Source of the DNA: Lactococcus garvieae
GTDB taxonomy: Bacteria; Bacillota; Bacilli; Lactobacillales; Streptococcaceae
Assembly: GCF_016027715.1 (NCBI RefSeq)
Contig: NZ_CP065691.1
Coordinates: 1,273,954 to 1,337,953, forward strand
Direction of reading: 5' to 3'
DNA: 64,000 bases
Under the pieces are notes generated by a model. That model searched no databases. It was not told the DNA's origin and was given only the letters and a program-made list of their open reading frames with translations. Every line of letters begins with the position of its first letter. Within the stretch, counting starts at the first letter, position 1. Shown here piece by piece: positions 1-8,068 of this stretch. A program made the position numbers and the translations under genes.

Positions 1-685
1 CTATCTGTACAAGTAATAAGAAACGTGATATTAACTGTGCATTAACCTCAGGGCTTAAAACATTTAAAAGTATTGCCCCAAAAACAACAAGAAAGACAGC
101 TAAAACAGCCCAAATGAATTTACCTATCTTCTTTTGAAACTTTTTAAAAAGCGCCATCGCTGAAAAAACAACAATTATAAATTCTAAAAGTAAAGTCATA
201 ATAACCAAGAAGGTTTGGATATTGCTAAAAAGAGCAAAAGTTTCTTGATTTATAGATAAAAAGGCAAAAGCAGGGACAAGTGCTATGTAAAATCCCGACA
301 AACCAAAGGCCCATCTTTTTATTTCTATATCGCTTATGCCCTCTTTATGTTCGGAAAAAACGCGGAAGAGCCCGACATAAATAAGAAGGCTTAAAGCATT
401 AAAGAGGGGAATAGGTTTTAAACCATGACCTAGAAAAACACCTGCTTCTAATATAAAGATGAGAGACAGCATTAAAAATATAAGGACTGTTTTCCAAGAT
501 CTTTCTCTATCCCTTTGTGTTGATATAATATAAACCATTATCAAAATAGGAGCAACTAATAGCACGGTTGAACTTAAGTTTTGATAAAGTGTCCCACGGC
601 TCAAGGATAATAAAACATCAACAGTTAAAGTCACACCTAAAAAGGCATAAATCATCCTATAAATACTTACTTCCATTTTTTTCAC
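1..685 (-). CDS. polytopic membrane protein, 3' end off the window
   Basis: The reading frame is open from a GTG at 685 to the left edge, so the C-terminus is missing. I chose the GTG because an AGGGAG ribosome site lies 8 nt before it; an in-frame ATG three codons later sits too far from that site. The translated part (about 228 residues) is very hydrophobic, with about six or seven segments long enough to cross the membrane and short charged loops. I see no catalytic motif and do not recognise the family. A terminator and about 280 bp of AT-rich DNA separate it from the heme-efflux operon, so it is probably a separate transcription unit. Confidence 0.7.
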   Translation of the reverse strand, partial: MKKMEVSIYRMIYAFLGVTLTVDVLLSLSRGTLYQNLSSTVLLVAPILIMVYIISTQRDRERSWKTVLIFLMLSLIFILEAGVFLGHGLKPIPLFNALSLLIYVGLFRVFSEHKEGISDIEIKRWAFGLSGFYIALVPAFAFLSINQETFALFSNIQTFLVIMTLLLEFIIVVFSAMALFKKFQKKIGKFIWAVLAVFLVVFGAILLNVLSPEVNAQLISRFLLLVQI

Positions 686-959
686 TACTACAACTCCCTA
701 TTCTAACTTTTCCTTCGTGAATATAATGTATTTATAATAAAAAAATATTATATTATCTCATATCCTTTACACATCTCTTTGTTCTCTCTTAATTATATAT
801 TAAAGAAGTTAATACTTCAATTTAATAATTCATAGAGAAGTATTTTAATCTTATTTTATTTTTTGCCATTATTTGAAAGGATACAGTCTAATAATTTAGA
901 TAATTTACCTCTATTCTTAAAAATTTTATTTTAGAGAAAAAGAGAATAAAGTATAAATA
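686..959. other. AT-rich intergenic region, no gene seen
   Basis: This stretch is very AT-rich and probably holds the promoter of the leftward membrane-protein gene (several TATAAT-like hexamers between 720 and 760). A short perfect inverted repeat, GAAGT-TAAT-ACTTC, lies at about 806-819 and could be an operator; nothing ties it to a regulator. No open frame with a ribosome site is visible on either strand. Confidence 0.5.
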
Positions 960-990
960 AAAAAAGAGGTAAATACTACCTCATTTTTTT
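960..990 (-). terminator. terminator of hrtRBA
   Basis: The arms GAGGTA (966-971) and TACCTC (977-982) form a 6-bp stem with a 5-nt loop. On the minus strand it is followed by a run of T. It lies 10-30 bp past the stop of the ATPase gene. T runs on both sides make it potentially bidirectional. Confidence 0.8.
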
Positions 991-999
991 AGCTAACTT

Positions 1000-1680
1000 T
1001 TAAAAATCATCGACTTTAAAAAGATTACCATCCTCAATTCTATAAACACTGTCACTATTTTTTATCATACGCGAGTCGTGTGTAACCATGATGGTCGCTT
1101 TATTTTTTTCATGGGCTTCTTTTCTTAAGATATCCACTACCTGATAGGCTCTCTCAGTATCTAAACTGGCTGTGGGTTCATCAGCTAGAATTAAGCTGGG
1201 ATCATTATACAGCGCGCGTGTTATCGCTACACGTTGCCTTTCCCCACCTGACAGTTCACTCGGATATTTATTTTGTAATTCTAGAATATCTAAAGAATCT
1301 AGCATTTCATTAATTTTATCTCGATTGATACTTTTTTTATTTATCTTATCTACAAGTTTTAATTGCTCTCCAACTGTGAGATAAGGGATTAGATTAGAAG
1401 CTTGTAAAATAAAACCGACTTCCTTAAATCTAACTTTTGAGCGCTCTTTTTCAGAGAGCTTGTTAAAATTAATTGTGTTTATCTTCGTCGTACCAGTTGT
1501 TGAGGACTGCAAGCCACCTGCTATTGTCAAAAAAGTACTTTTACCAGATCCAGAAGGGCCTATAATAGAAATAAATTCTCCTGCTTGAACACGCAGGTCA
1601 ATTCCTTTTAATGCTTGAACTTCTGTTCGGCCTGTACCAAAGCTCTTTGTGACCTCATCCATAAGTAAAATTTCTTTCAT
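1000..1680 (-). CDS. hrtA: heme efflux ABC transporter ATPase HrtA
   Basis: ATP-binding subunit of a MacB/LolD-type ABC exporter. It has Walker A GPSGSGKST near residue 41, signature LSGGERQR, Walker B LILADEPT and the H-loop TH. The start is the ATG at 1680, preceded by GGAGGTT; the frame runs further upstream but only through the permease gene. It lies 2 bp after the permease stop and is last in the order regulator-permease-ATPase, the known lactococcal hrtRBA order. In L. lactis HrtBA pumps excess heme out of the membrane. The heme role is inferred from the HrtR-like regulator; the ATPase alone would only be called an MacB-type ATPase. Confidence 0.85.
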   Translation of the reverse strand: MKEILLMDEVTKSFGTGRTEVQALKGIDLRVQAGEFISIIGPSGSGKSTFLTIAGGLQSSTTGTTKINTINFNKLSEKERSKVRFKEVGFILQASNLIPYLTVGEQLKLVDKINKKSINRDKINEMLDSLDILELQNKYPSELSGGERQRVAITRALYNDPSLILADEPTASLDTERAYQVVDILRKEAHEKNKATIMVTHDSRMIKNSDSVYRIEDGNLFKVDDF

Positions 1681-1681
1681 T

Positions 1682-2755
1682 TTAACCTCCAATTGCTTGT
1701 GTAGGATCAATTTTTCTAATCGTGTAAAGAGAGAACACAGAGCCCAATATCGAAACGAAAATCAGGATAAGACTATAAATAGCCCAGATAGAAAAATCAA
1801 TTGAAAACGGCATTGCTTGCGGGAGCACAAAGCTTGTCAAATAACTTCCGAAAAATGCTAAAGCTACTCCCACTAAAGACAGCCAGAAACTTTGCCATAA
1901 GATGGATTTCATAATATGGAAGTTTGAGATTCCCTGCGCCTTCATAATCCCAAAGATAGGCACTTTTTGCAAGGTAATAACGTACATAAATACAGCAATG
2001 ATTAACAGCACTATTAAGAACAAGAAATAAATCATGGCATTCAAGGTTGTTTTCTGAGCAGAGTAACCTGGGATATTATCTATCAGTTGTGAAATAGTTA
2101 TGACATTTAACTTATCCCCACTTGTACCTTTAAGGCTTACATTCCCAGATTTTACAATTACCCCATTAACGGAAGCATCAGCAGGAGCTGCATTCATATT
2201 TTTAATCGCTGAAAGAGTAGTGAAGGAACCATAAACAACGGGAGTTGCCGAATAATAAGTTTCTTTTACAATACCGACAATTTTTAATTCAACGTCGTTA
2301 TTGCCTACTTTGATTTTATCTCCGACTTTATAACCTTTGTCTGCTAAGTTTTTCGGAATAATTATTTCTTTACCATCTTCTGAGAAGTTTTCACCGTCCT
2401 CAATACTCGGCATAACATTGGAGTCCGTGGGCAGGCCCATCACAGTGATATTTTCTCTCTGGTCATTTCCTTGATTAATAGATGTCGAGAAAATGGAAAC
2501 AGGAGATAAAGCATCTCCTTCAATCTTTTGAAGTTCTGCTTCAGATATTTGCGAAGCCGATAAAATATTATTAGAGCTATCCGAAAGTACGATCTTTTCT
2601 GCATTCCAGTCTACAACTGCCTGCTTGAATTGACTCGCTAAGCCTGTTGATAGACCAGAAAGAATAAAAACAACATATGAAACTAAAAAGATTATTGTTG
2701 CAATCAAGGCATACCTTGTTTTGTAGTAAAAAATTTCTTTAAGTGATAAAAACAT
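1682..2755 (-). CDS. hrtB: heme efflux ABC transporter permease HrtB
   Basis: A 357-residue FtsX/MacB-type permease. It has one N-terminal membrane helix (about residues 17-37), a large extracellular domain of about 200 residues, then three C-terminal helices ending near residue 350. This topology (1+3 helices, FtsX domain near 230-350) is that of HrtB-like exporters, which take heme from the membrane leaflet. The ATG follows a GAGGAGACATAT ribosome site. It lies between the TetR gene (22 bp gap) and the ATPase gene (overlapping control region), so it is cotranscribed from the HrtR-controlled promoter. Confidence 0.85.
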   Translation of the reverse strand: MFLSLKEIFYYKTRYALIATIIFLVSYVVFILSGLSTGLASQFKQAVVDWNAEKIVLSDSSNNILSASQISEAELQKIEGDALSPVSIFSTSINQGNDQRENITVMGLPTDSNVMPSIEDGENFSEDGKEIIIPKNLADKGYKVGDKIKVGNNDVELKIVGIVKETYYSATPVVYGSFTTLSAIKNMNAAPADASVNGVIVKSGNVSLKGTSGDKLNVITISQLIDNIPGYSAQKTTLNAMIYFLFLIVLLIIAVFMYVITLQKVPIFGIMKAQGISNFHIMKSILWQSFWLSLVGVALAFFGSYLTSFVLPQAMPFSIDFSIWAIYSLILIFVSILGSVFSLYTIRKIDPTQAIGG

Positions 2756-2777
2756 ATATGTCTCCTCGTTCTCCTTT

Positions 2778-3341
2778 TTAGTGATGAATATGGCTCATTG
2801 AAACGCCATTCATAATAATTGCGATTTCATTGTCGTAATGTGTAATAAACTCATTGTCATCCCATTCCTCAGCAAACAATCTGTAGACAAGGTCATGAAC
2901 CACTGATTTGAAAACAGAAATCATGGGTGAGACAGGTTCTTTTGTCACAAATGTTTGATGGTTATACTTTTTCCAAGCCAAGCTTAACTCATAGTTCCAG
3001 TCTAAAAATCTGTACTTATAAAGGGAATAATTTTCATTATGTACCAACTCTTTTAACAATAAGTGTTTGTATTCTTCCAAAGCTTCCATTAATGGAAGTT
3101 TCTGAATCAAATCTATAAAAAGATTATGAAGCTCCTTCGTCTCTTGAGACAGGACATACATGTAACAGTCCGTTAAATCTTCAAAATACTGATAAAAACT
3201 GCCACGCGGAATTTCCAAAGCTTGCACGATGTCCCTGACCGTTGCTTGATGAAAAGGTTTATCAGAAAATTCTTTTTTACAAACTGCGTAAATGCGTTGC
3301 TTTTTTGATTCTGGAAGTTTGAGATATGTAGCTTTAGGCAC
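2778..3341 (-). CDS. hrtR: heme-sensing TetR-family repressor HrtR
   Basis: TetR-type repressor of 187 residues. The DNA-binding helix-turn-helix (IPRGSFYQYF) lies near residues 44-53. I start it at the GTG at 3341, with AGGAG 7-8 nt upstream. An open frame extends 66 bp further, but through the operator and past the ribosome site. With the GTG start, histidines fall at residues 72 (KELHNLF) and 149 (SVVHDLVYR), exactly the numbers of the two axial heme ligands known in L. lactis HrtR. It should bind its operator without heme and release hrtRBA when heme binds. First gene of the operon. Confidence 0.9.
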   Translation of the reverse strand: MPKATYLKLPESKKQRIYAVCKKEFSDKPFHQATVRDIVQALEIPRGSFYQYFEDLTDCYMYVLSQETKELHNLFIDLIQKLPLMEALEEYKHLLLKELVHNENYSLYKYRFLDWNYELSLAWKKYNHQTFVTKEPVSPMISVFKSVVHDLVYRLFAEEWDDNEFITHYDNEIAIIMNGVSMSHIHH

Positions 3342-3368
3342 TTTCCTTCTCCTGTTTTTAGGTTTGAA

Positions 3369-3383
3369 ATGACACCGTGTCAC
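3369..3383 (-). promoter_or_regulatory. HrtR operator
   Basis: ATGACACCGTGTCAC is a near-perfect palindrome. It differs from the L. lactis HrtR site ATGACACAGTGTCAT at the central base and the last base. It lies about 28 bp upstream of the hrtR GTG and just downstream of the predicted transcription start, where a bound repressor would block elongation or initiation. Confidence 0.8.
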
Positions 3384-3391
3384 TTTTATAA

Positions 3392-3420
3392 AGTTTACCA
3401 AATTCAAATACCCACGTCAA
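3392..3420 (-). promoter_or_regulatory. hrtRBA promoter
   Basis: On the minus strand TTGACG (3415-3420) and TAAACT (3392-3397) are separated by 17 bp. The predicted start, near 3385, sits at the edge of the HrtR operator, as expected for an autorepressed operon. Confidence 0.7.
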
Positions 3421-3474
3421 ATATATTAGCTTTTACTTAAGGATAACTTAGGTCTGCTACCCCAATAAAAAGGA

Positions 3475-3512
3475 GACTCAATTTGCAAGTTGAATATATT
3501 GCAAATTGAGTC
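3475..3512. promoter_or_regulatory. 14-bp inverted repeat overlapping the csbD -35 box
   Basis: GACTCAATTTGCAA (3475-3488) is repeated in exact reverse complement at 3499-3512 with a 10-nt spacer. The right arm contains the TTGCAA that serves as -35 for csbD. On the minus strand a short T-rich run follows, but no minus-strand gene reads into it, so an operator or a regulatory hairpin fits better than a terminator. Confidence 0.6.
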
Positions 3513-3527
3513 GATAACCAGTAAAAT
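3499..3527 (+). promoter_or_regulatory. csbD promoter
   Basis: TTGCAA (3499-3504) and TAAAAT (3522-3527) with a 17-bp spacer. The expected start is near 3534, about 24 nt before the ATG. Confidence 0.6.
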
Positions 3528-3557
3528 GGAAGTATAAATAACAAGGAGGAATTTTTT

Positions 3558-3761
3558 ATGACAGACAGAGGTACAGTAGACAAACTTAAAGGTAACACTA
3601 AAGAAGTTGTTGGTGATGTTACAGGTGATGACAAGAAAAAAGCTGAAGGCTTCCTTGATAAAACAATCGGTAAGGTAAAAGAAGTTGCTTCAGATATCAA
3701 AGACGCATCAGAAGATGCTGTTGATGGTGTCAAAGAAAAGATGGATCACCACAAAAAATAA
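3558..3761 (+). CDS. CsbD-family stress protein
   Basis: A 67-residue, highly charged, helical protein. Its motif GTVDKLKGNTKEVVGDVTGD near the start is the hallmark of the CsbD/YjbJ family, general stress proteins of unknown mechanism. The ribosome site AAGGAGGAATT is near ideal. The gene stands alone, between its own promoter with an overlapping inverted repeat and a strong terminator. Codon use looks like that of an abundant protein. Function beyond stress association cannot be read from sequence. Confidence 0.85.
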   Translation: MTDRGTVDKLKGNTKEVVGDVTGDDKKKAEGFLDKTIGKVKEVASDIKDASEDAVDGVKEKMDHHKK

Positions 3762-3779
3762 GATTTTTAGAAATCTAAA

Positions 3780-3806
3780 AAAGCACATTAAGAATGTGCT
3801 TTTTTG
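3780..3806 (+). terminator. bidirectional terminator between csbD and the HAD hydrolase
   Basis: Stem AGCACATT (3782-3789) / AATGTGCT (3793-3800), 3-nt loop, T run after it on plus and A run before it, so it can end both convergent transcripts. Confidence 0.85.
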
Positions 3807-3811
3807 TTTGT

Positions 3812-4600
3812 TCATTGAATGATTTTCTCTATTTCAGCCAGTACTGCTTTTTCTCTATTGCTTCCGATAATCTTTTTTGACTTTGCCTTCGCTTGATCAT
3901 TGGCATTTGCAACAGCATAAGAATAGCCCGCCATTTCTAACATTTCCAAGTCATTATTGGCATCACCAAATGCAGCTAAATCCTCTGCTGAAAGTTCTAA
4001 TTCACTTAATACTTTCTTAATTGCCGCTCCTTTATTACTTCCTTCAAGTACAATATCAAGATAGATATTTCCACTTGTCACAGCCTTTATACCTTCTTTA
4101 AAATTGGCATTTAATTCTGCTGTAACTGTAGTCAAATCTTCTTCTGGGATGATAGTTGCAAATTTGACAAATGTATCATCAGGTAATTTATCAAAAGAAG
4201 GAAGGAGTTGTAGCTTTTCATAATATTTGTGAGCAAAAGTTTCAAATTCTTCCGAAACAGAGTCTAAAGTATAGGCACTTTGAGCACCACATAAGACCAC
4301 CGGTATATTATGGCTTGAAAGCAAACCAAGTACATCTCTCACTTCATCATGTGTAAAACTCGAAACCATTTCCATATCATCATTAATTGTGATAATACCA
4401 CCATTTTCAGAAATAAAAATAATATCTGTTGTATCCTCGAAATACGACTTTAATTTAAAATACTGATTACCACTTGCCACAATAAAACGAATACCTTTTT
4501 TATTTAAGGCTTCCTGTATACGCGAAAAGTGCTTTTTATCATAAGTAGACTTCTCATCTAAAAATGTTCCGTCCATATCTGTTGCGATAGCTGTTATCAT
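3812..4600 (-). CDS. Cof-type HAD-IIB sugar/nucleotide phosphatase
   Basis: A 262-residue HAD-superfamily hydrolase. Motif I DMDGTFLD (about residues 8-15) carries the nucleophile and acid/base aspartates. Motif II is VASGN near 41, the conserved lysine lies near 189-195, and motif IV GDANNDLEML near 217. The large C2-type cap between motifs II and III places it in the Cof/YbiV group, which dephosphorylates sugar phosphates, FMN or PLP. The substrate cannot be told from sequence. Ribosome site AAAGGGGAG. Convergent with csbD and transcribed alone. Confidence 0.85.
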   Translation of the reverse strand: MITAIATDMDGTFLDEKSTYDKKHFSRIQEALNKKGIRFIVASGNQYFKLKSYFEDTTDIIFISENGGIITINDDMEMVSSFTHDEVRDVLGLLSSHNIPVVLCGAQSAYTLDSVSEEFETFAHKYYEKLQLLPSFDKLPDDTFVKFATIIPEEDLTTVTAELNANFKEGIKAVTSGNIYLDIVLEGSNKGAAIKKVLSELELSAEDLAAFGDANNDLEMLEMAGYSYAVANANDQAKAKSKKIIGSNREKAVLAEIEKIIQ

Positions 4601-4775
4601 TTGATTGACTCCCCTTTGCTATCCTCTATTTTATCAAATTATATATTTTTATGTTAATTATATTCTGAGGTAAGTCGCTTCCTTTGTGTTTTGAAAATCA
4701 ATTTGCTAAAATTTTTAACAGACTGAAAAAGTCAATTAACGAAAAAGAAAGACAAAAAGGAAAATATATTTTTAT

Positions 4776-6689
4776 ATGAAACGAACAATTCAGATATTGC
4801 TCATTTTTTTTACCGCTTTTTTTGGTTTGCTCCTTTGCCCCACTAAAGCATCAGCAGCCGAATTAAGCAATACCAACTTTATTGATAGTATCCACTTTTC
4901 TGATACTAACCTTGTACAAGGCCAGACGACTTCTTTGCGTGTAGAATTTAGTAGTAAAGACGATATTAAAGTAAAAGCTGGAGATACCATTACCTTCTTA
5001 CTTCCGGATGAACTCCAAGGTATGACTGAAACTGACGGTTCACCTCGGGCGGTAGCTTTAGGCGAACTTGGGCAAGCTTTAATCTATAAAGACCGCGTTA
5101 TTGCCACCTTTAACGAAAAGGTAAATGATCTCGAACGTGTGAAAGGTCATTTTAACTTTGGTATAGAAGCAACACGCACAAAGAATCCAAATAAGACCAC
5201 TATCACAACGAATTTAAACACCACTGCCATAGCGCAGGAAATCACGATTCAAGGTGATACTGGAGAAAATGAACAACCTGGAGTTCTTCCTTTTTTCTGG
5301 AAAAGTGGCGATATGCTGGGCGAGAAGAATACTGTGCGCTGGTTTATCAATGCGAATATGAACAAGGAAGATTTGTCAGGCGATATTGTTTTAACTGATA
5401 CACATGGTGCAGGACAACAGCTTGATACAACATCTTTCAATGTCATCATTGATAACTCTTTAGGGCGTTTCCAACTCACTGGAGATGAATTTGTGGCTCA
5501 AGGGTATGGCAGTATTGAAGTACATACGGATGATTCTTTTGTTATCACAATCAATCGTGAGCACGCGCGTCTAGCCTCTTTCAGCTTTATGTACAGCACA
5601 AATATTACAGATAACACAATTAAATCTTTTACCAATACGTGTGACATTAGCTATCAGCCTTATGGAGAAAATGCTATTCAAGATCAAGGAAGCTTTGATG
5701 TTGTCAATCTCTTTGCAGATGGTGATGCGAATGGTGAAAAAGGTATCAAGGAAGCAAATGAAGAAACCCTCATTGATGAATCGGAAAAACTTGAAGAGAT
5801 TGACCCTATCATTCCTGAGAATATAACACCTACCGATACTGAAGATAATACAAACAATACAGCTGAGTCTCATCAAATAGAAACAAACATCGACACCTCC
5901 GAAGAAACAATTACGGATGAATCGGAAAAACTTGAAGAGATTGATCCTATCATTCCTGAGAATATAACACCTACCGATACTGAAGATAATACAAACAATA
6001 CAGCTGAGTCTCATCAAATAGAAACAAACATCGACACTTCCGAAGAAACAATTACGGATGAATCAGAAATGCTTGAAGAAATTGACCCTATCGTTACTGA
6101 GAATATAACACCTACGGATACTGAAGATAATACAAACAATATAGCTGAGTCTCATCAAATAGAAACAAACATCAGCCCATCCGAAGAAACAATTACGGAT
6201 GAATCAGAAATGCTTGAAGGGATTGATCCTATTATTCCTGAGAATATAACACCTACCGATACTGAAGATAATACAAACAATATAGCTGAGTCTCATCAAA
6301 TAGAAACAAACATCGACACTTCTGAAGAAACAATTACGGATGAATCGGAAAAACTTGAAGAGATCGACCCTATCGTTACTGAAAAAATTACGCCTACCGA
6401 TATTGAGGATAATGCAAACAATGCAGTAAAAATAAATCCTGTTGATATCAATGAAGTGAGTAACGAAAAAAATCCAGCTAAGCAAAAACACACCTCACTT
6501 CAGACAAGTACTACAGTTGAAATCCAAAACTTATCTACAGGGGTTACCTCTCAAAATGTTACAGTCCAACAAGGAAAAGCATTGCCTAAAACAGGTGATA
6601 CTAAGAATTATCTTCTTAACATTCTTGGACTACTCCTTCTTAGTATAACTTCTGCAAGTTTTTTCCTTCGCAGAAAGAACAAAATTTAA
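4776..6689 (+). CDS. LPXTG-anchored collagen-adhesin-like surface protein
   Basis: A 637-residue wall-anchored protein. Residues 1-28 are a signal peptide (hydrophobic core, AxA cleavage). About 30-170 is an immunoglobulin-like adhesin subdomain. About 175-310 resembles the CNA collagen-binding domain (VRWFINANMNKEDLSGDIVL then TDTHGAGQQLD). Five acidic 47-residue repeats form the stalk (about 334-550). The C-terminus has sortase motif LPKTG, a membrane helix and RRKNK. In this family two Ig-like subdomains close around a ligand. The host ligand is unknown. Start ATG has only a weak upstream AAGG. Single gene ending at its own terminator. Confidence 0.85.
   Translation: MKRTIQILLIFFTAFFGLLLCPTKASAAELSNTNFIDSIHFSDTNLVQGQTTSLRVEFSSKDDIKVKAGDTITFLLPDELQGMTETDGSPRAVALGELGQALIYKDRVIATFNEKVNDLERVKGHFNFGIEATRTKNPNKTTITTNLNTTAIAQEITIQGDTGENEQPGVLPFFWKSGDMLGEKNTVRWFINANMNKEDLSGDIVLTDTHGAGQQLDTTSFNVIIDNSLGRFQLTGDEFVAQGYGSIEVHTDDSFVITINREHARLASFSFMYSTNITDNTIKSFTNTCDISYQPYGENAIQDQGSFDVVNLFADGDANGEKGIKEANEETLIDESEKLEEIDPIIPENITPTDTEDNTNNTAESHQIETNIDTSEETITDESEKLEEIDPIIPENITPTDTEDNTNNTAESHQIETNIDTSEETITDESEMLEEIDPIVTENITPTDTEDNTNNIAESHQIETNISPSEETITDESEMLEGIDPIIPENITPTDTEDNTNNIAESHQIETNIDTSEETITDESEKLEEIDPIVTEKITPTDIEDNANNAVKINPVDINEVSNEKNPAKQKHTSLQTSTTVEIQNLSTGVTSQNVTVQQGKALPKTGDTKNYLLNILGLLLLSITSASFFLRRKNKI
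5775..6425 (+). repeat. 141-bp in-frame tandem repeats (stalk)
   Basis: Units begin at 5775, 5916, 6057, 6198 and 6339, an exact 141-bp (47-codon) period. The first four are nearly identical, and the fifth decays after about 85 bp. Each encodes an acidic, Thr/Asn-rich segment starting DESEKLEEIDPI. Exact periodicity implies recent unequal recombination, so copy number may vary between strains. Confidence 0.9.
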
Positions 6690-6694
6690 AGTAA

Positions 6695-6728
6695 AAAAAA
6701 TGCACTCATAATGGAGGCATTTTTTTCT
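6695..6728 (+). terminator. terminator after the adhesin gene
   Basis: AAAAATGC...GCATTTTT with an inner CTC/GAG pairing interrupted by one unpaired base, followed by a T run. It also lies at the 3' end of the convergent flp gene. Confidence 0.7.
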
Positions 6729-7390
6729 TAGGTAAGTTCTTCTAGATAGTCTATATCTGTTACAAAAATCTCTCTACCGTTCCGCTGAATCGCCTTTTTT
6801 TCTTCTAGCTCTCTAAACTTTCTTGACAGTGTTTCTGGTCTTGTTCCTAAAAATATTGCAAGTTCCTTCATTTTTAGTGGCAAAGAAATATTCTTTGTAT
6901 GATTATCCACCATCAAATCCAGAATATAGGCGGCAAGACGTCCTTCTACTTTTTCTCGCATTAGATATTGGGTATGTTGTTCTAAGCTGGAAGCTTTCTT
7001 TGCATTCATTTCTAGCAATTTGAGGGCCAACCGTGGGTAAGTTAATAATAATTTATTAAAGTCCGATTGCCTAAGGATACAAATTTCAGTAGCGCATAGT
7101 GCTTCGGCAAAATTCGTCTTGTTTTCCACACCAAAAAGCTGATTTTCCCCTTCATATTCGCCTGTTTCCAGTACCCGAATAAGATGTTCCTTTCCAGTCA
7201 TAGCCAGACGATAAACACGCATGCTCCCTTGAGCTACAATGATTAAACGGGGTTCCGAATCTGGTGTGAATATCATTTCGCCTTTTTCTAGCGATTGATG
7301 AACCAGCAAGTGTTCAATCCGCTCCTGCTCCTCAATCAACAAGTGGTTAAATAGTGGTACAAGACCCACACACAAATGAGCTTGGGGCAT
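6728..7390 (-). CDS. flp: FLP-type Crp/Fnr-family redox regulator
   Basis: A 220-residue Crp/Fnr protein: cyclic-nucleotide-binding-like beta barrel (about 12-125), dimer helix (130-155), and C-terminal winged helix with the recognition segment GTRPETLSRKFREL near 179-192. It lacks the N-terminal cysteine cluster of iron-sulfur FNR. It has isolated cysteines near residues 7, 99 and 104, as in lactic FLP proteins, which sense oxidants through thiols. The recognition helix keeps the E-xx-SR pattern that reads TTGAT half-sites. Exactly such boxes precede the two upstream metal/redox transcription units (8051, 9982), so it probably controls its own locus. Confidence 0.8.
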   Translation of the reverse strand: MPQAHLCVGLVPLFNHLLIEEQERIEHLLVHQSLEKGEMIFTPDSEPRLIIVAQGSMRVYRLAMTGKEHLIRVLETGEYEGENQLFGVENKTNFAEALCATEICILRQSDFNKLLLTYPRLALKLLEMNAKKASSLEQHTQYLMREKVEGRLAAYILDLMVDNHTKNISLPLKMKELAIFLGTRPETLSRKFRELEEKKAIQRNGREIFVTDIDYLEELT

Positions 7391-7462
7391 AATGATTTTC
7401 CTCTCAAAATTCTATTTAGGTGTTGCTTTTATCATCATAACATATGAAAGAGACTAAGTGTT

Positions 7463-7702
7463 TCACAGTAATTTTTCTACAGCTTTTTCTACCCTATAGC
7501 CAAGGCTTTCCACTGCTTTACCGATATCATTAAGCGTTACCTTTTCAGAGTCAAATTTTGCTTTAAGTTTATGTGCATTGAACATCATGGTAACACTATC
7601 TTTATCGACACCCTCAATGCGGGTTACAGCCTTCTCTATTTTTTGCACACATGTTGGACAGGCAAGTGTTTCTAATGTCAAAACTGCCTTTTTCATCTTC
7701 AC
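7463..7702 (-). CDS. stand-alone HMA heavy-metal-binding protein (CopZ-like)
   Basis: A 79-residue ferredoxin-like HMA domain. The metal site is the CPTC of LACPTCVQKIEKAV near residues 14-28. Such proteins carry a soft metal ion in the cytoplasm to a P1B ATPase. The ATPase upstream in the locus lacks its own N-terminal HMA domain, so this gene probably supplies that part in trans. It is separated from the preceding gene by 6 bp, so the two are cotranscribed. The metal (Cu, Zn or other) cannot be read from CPTC alone. Confidence 0.8.
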   Translation of the reverse strand: MKMKKAVLTLETLACPTCVQKIEKAVTRIEGVDKDSVTMMFNAHKLKAKFDSEKVTLNDIGKAVESLGYRVEKAVEKLL

Positions 7703-7708
7703 TCTCCT

Positions 7709-7993
7709 TTACTTTTCAACTTTATAAATTGTGTCAGCTTCTTCTAATAAACAGTATGTTTTTTCAAATGTCTGACATACATCATTGGGAATTTTATAAT
7801 CATCCGTGATTTCTCTCAAACGCTTGAACTCTGAGTCTAAGTTTTCTTCTCCTGCTTTTTCTTGGATTTTTAAGTAAATAGCTCTGACTTCAAAAACTTC
7901 TGGATGATTATCTCCATGTGCTTTAGTGATAGCATGGCTATATAAATCCAAGACTTCTTTATTTTTCTTTAAATAAGTTTGTAATTTATCCAT
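7709..7993 (-). CDS. small helical protein, Ric-like
   Basis: A 94-residue helical protein. The segment AHGDNHPEVFEVR (about 25-37) and the later DVCQTFEKTY recall the short Ric proteins annotated as di-iron iron-sulfur cluster repair factors in Firmicutes. I recognise the family only from memory. It has several His and Glu residues that could bind metal, and two cysteines (about residues 73 and 81). It starts at an ATG with GAGAGGAG upstream, 23 nt after a predicted transcription start controlled by an FNR-type box. This fits a role in anaerobic or redox stress. Confidence 0.5.
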   Translation of the reverse strand: MDKLQTYLKKNKEVLDLYSHAITKAHGDNHPEVFEVRAIYLKIQEKAGEENLDSEFKRLREITDDYKIPNDVCQTFEKTYCLLEEADTIYKVEK

Positions 7994-8022
7994 TTTATTG
8001 CTCCTCTCTTATTTATATGAAC

Positions 8023-8064
8023 AGTATAAAACTATATCTCAAATAAAAAATTGATAATAGTCAA
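8023..8064 (-). promoter_or_regulatory. FLP-dependent class II promoter, box TTGAT-AATA-GTCAA
   Basis: The FNR-type box TTGATAATAGTCAA (8051-8064; one mismatch to TTGAT-N4-ATCAA) is centred at 8057.5. The -10 TATACT lies at 8023-8028, giving a start near 8016. The box centre is therefore at -41.5, the classic class II activator position. No good -35 box is needed or seen. Confidence 0.7.
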
Positions 8065-8068
8065 GATT

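Noticed and set aside
3342-3407. Longer HrtR starting at an ATG at 3407
   Set aside because: It would be translated through the operator and promoter, and would shift both heme-ligand histidines away from positions 72 and 149.
5571-6491. Long minus-strand frames across the adhesin repeats
   Set aside because: Antisense shadows of the low-complexity repeats, without ribosome sites.
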